A DNA stretch of 20,624 nucleotides from CAZNAQ01 sp964585585 (GTDB lineage Bacteria > Patescibacteriota > Patescibacteriia > Patescibacteriales > JAGXOH01): the NCBI GenBank assembly GCA_964585585.1, contig CAZPEL010000019.1, positions 1-20,624 of the forward strand. The letters run 5' to 3'. Each line of letters starts with the position of its first letter. Positions within the stretch are counted from its first letter, which is position 1. Shown in pieces: positions 20,430 through 20,624 of this stretch. The position numbers were made by a program, and so were the translations under genes. A model generated the notes under the pieces. That model saw nothing but the letters and a program-made list of their open reading frames with translations. It did not search any database and was not told the DNA's origin.

Positions 20430-20450
20430 CTGCCTGTCGGCAGACAGGCA
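20430..20450. repeat. GC palindrome TGCCTGTC-GGCA-GACAGGCA
   Basis: An 8-bp perfect stem around GGCA (20431-20450, preceded by a C) embedded between heptamer-type sequence on both sides (AAAATCG before, CAATTTG after). No T-run. It looks like a palindrome inserted in a heptamer array. Confidence 0.7.
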
Positions 20451-20501
20451 ATTTGAATTCGGGGATCGCCCTCCTACGCTCCTCTCGGAGCTTCGGAGGA
20501 C
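20450..20501. repeat. tRNA-Gln 5'-end fragment fused to a hairpin
   Basis: 20450-20468 is identical to 20561-20579: nine upstream bases plus the first ten bases of tRNA-Gln (TCGGGGATCG). Instead of the tRNA, an imperfect hairpin follows (CTCCTACGCTCC with GGAGCTTCGGAG, two mismatches, loop TCTC). Confidence 0.75.
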
Positions 20502-20531
20502 AGGTCTATGACTCCTAAAGTTAAATTTATT

Positions 20532-20573
20532 TTATTCGAAATTCGCAATTTGCAATTCGAAATTTGAATTCGG
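20532..20573. repeat. Heptamer array (6 units) running into tRNA-Gln
   Basis: TTATTCG, AAATTCG, CAATTTG, CAATTCG, AAATTTG, AATTCGG in strict 7-bp phase. The last unit overlaps the tRNA-Gln 5' end at 20570. Confidence 0.8.
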
Positions 20574-20624
20574 GGATCGTCTAATGGTAGGACACCAGGT
20601 TTTGGTCCTGGCGATCGTGGTTCG
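20570..20624 (+). tRNA. tRNA-Gln(TTG), 3' end beyond the window
   Basis: TCGGGGA acceptor 5' strand with U1 as in other tRNA-Gln, short D-stem GTC/GAC, anticodon stem CCAGG/CCTGG with loop TTTTGGT (anticodon TTG), and the T-loop start TTCG at the window edge. The 3' acceptor strand is not in the window. Confidence 0.9.

Noticed and set aside
1..20624. Recoded UGA (as in Gracilibacteria/Absconditabacteria)
   Set aside because: Several genes end at TGA at the expected family length, for example FtsB/DivIC, the carboxypeptidase fusion and mpg.

Overview
The window looks like an ordinary chromosomal stretch of a member of the Candidate Phyla Radiation (Patescibacteria, probably a parcubacterial-type lineage). 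Pointers are a zinc-ribbon-tailed VirD4/TraD-like ATPase beside a single-span membrane partner, a sigma-region-4 protein with winged-helix modules and no region 2, twin 'GRPADAF..IMRELGLGI' repeats on a secreted enzyme, tRNA genes without encoded CCA, and compact genes often coupled by 4-bp ATGA overlaps. TGA is used as a stop by several genes, so the UGA-recoding CPR lineages are unlikely. The taxonomic call is inference, not a search result.

Layout. (1) 1-1204: a broken tRNA-Pro copy carrying two GC hairpins, an intact tRNA-Pro(CGG), a heptamer array and rlmN. (2) 1267-3425: operon of a secreted phosphodiester glycosidase, a YggU/DUF167 protein and a half-size MFS-like protein. (3) 3428-4190: uppS, converging on (4) the minus-strand operon murA - PEGA/propeller membrane protein - murI (7669-4216). 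(5) 7861-9069: sigma4/HARE-HTH protein on its own promoter. (6) 9181-14837: membrane anchor protein, then an operon of VirD4-like ATPase, DUF1361-like membrane protein and GT2 glycosyltransferase. (7) 14936-15421: FtsB/DivIC. (8) 15429-16392: tRNA-Thr, about 570 bp of structured repeats, tRNA-Gly and an AT-rich leader. (9) 16393-20306: RlpA-like/D,D-carboxypeptidase fusion, ftsE, ftsX and a 3-methyladenine DNA glycosylase. (10) 20307-20624: promoter, terminator, heptamer arrays, a tRNA-Gln 5' fragment and the start of tRNA-Gln(TTG).

How the genes work together. The theme is the cell wall and division: MurI makes D-Glu, MurA commits UDP-GlcNAc to peptidoglycan, UppS makes the undecaprenyl carrier, FtsB belongs to the divisome core, FtsEX gates septal hydrolases, and the RlpA/carboxypeptidase fusion next to ftsEX is a candidate client. 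The GT2 enzyme, DUF1361-like protein and secreted glycosidase suggest surface glycan metabolism.

The most unusual content is between genes. All four tRNA genes are flanked by repeats: tandem arrays with strict 7-bp periodicity, an 8-bp array, GC-rich palindromes, and partial copies of the tRNA genes themselves. At tRNA-Gly, a 29-bp hairpin has a 5' arm that starts exactly at the 3' strand of the tRNA T-stem. A second copy keeps the same 29-bp/5-nt geometry with a different middle sequence that still pairs, while carrying a 23-bp copy of the tRNA 3' end. This covarying, tRNA-anchored element family is my best candidate for something undescribed.
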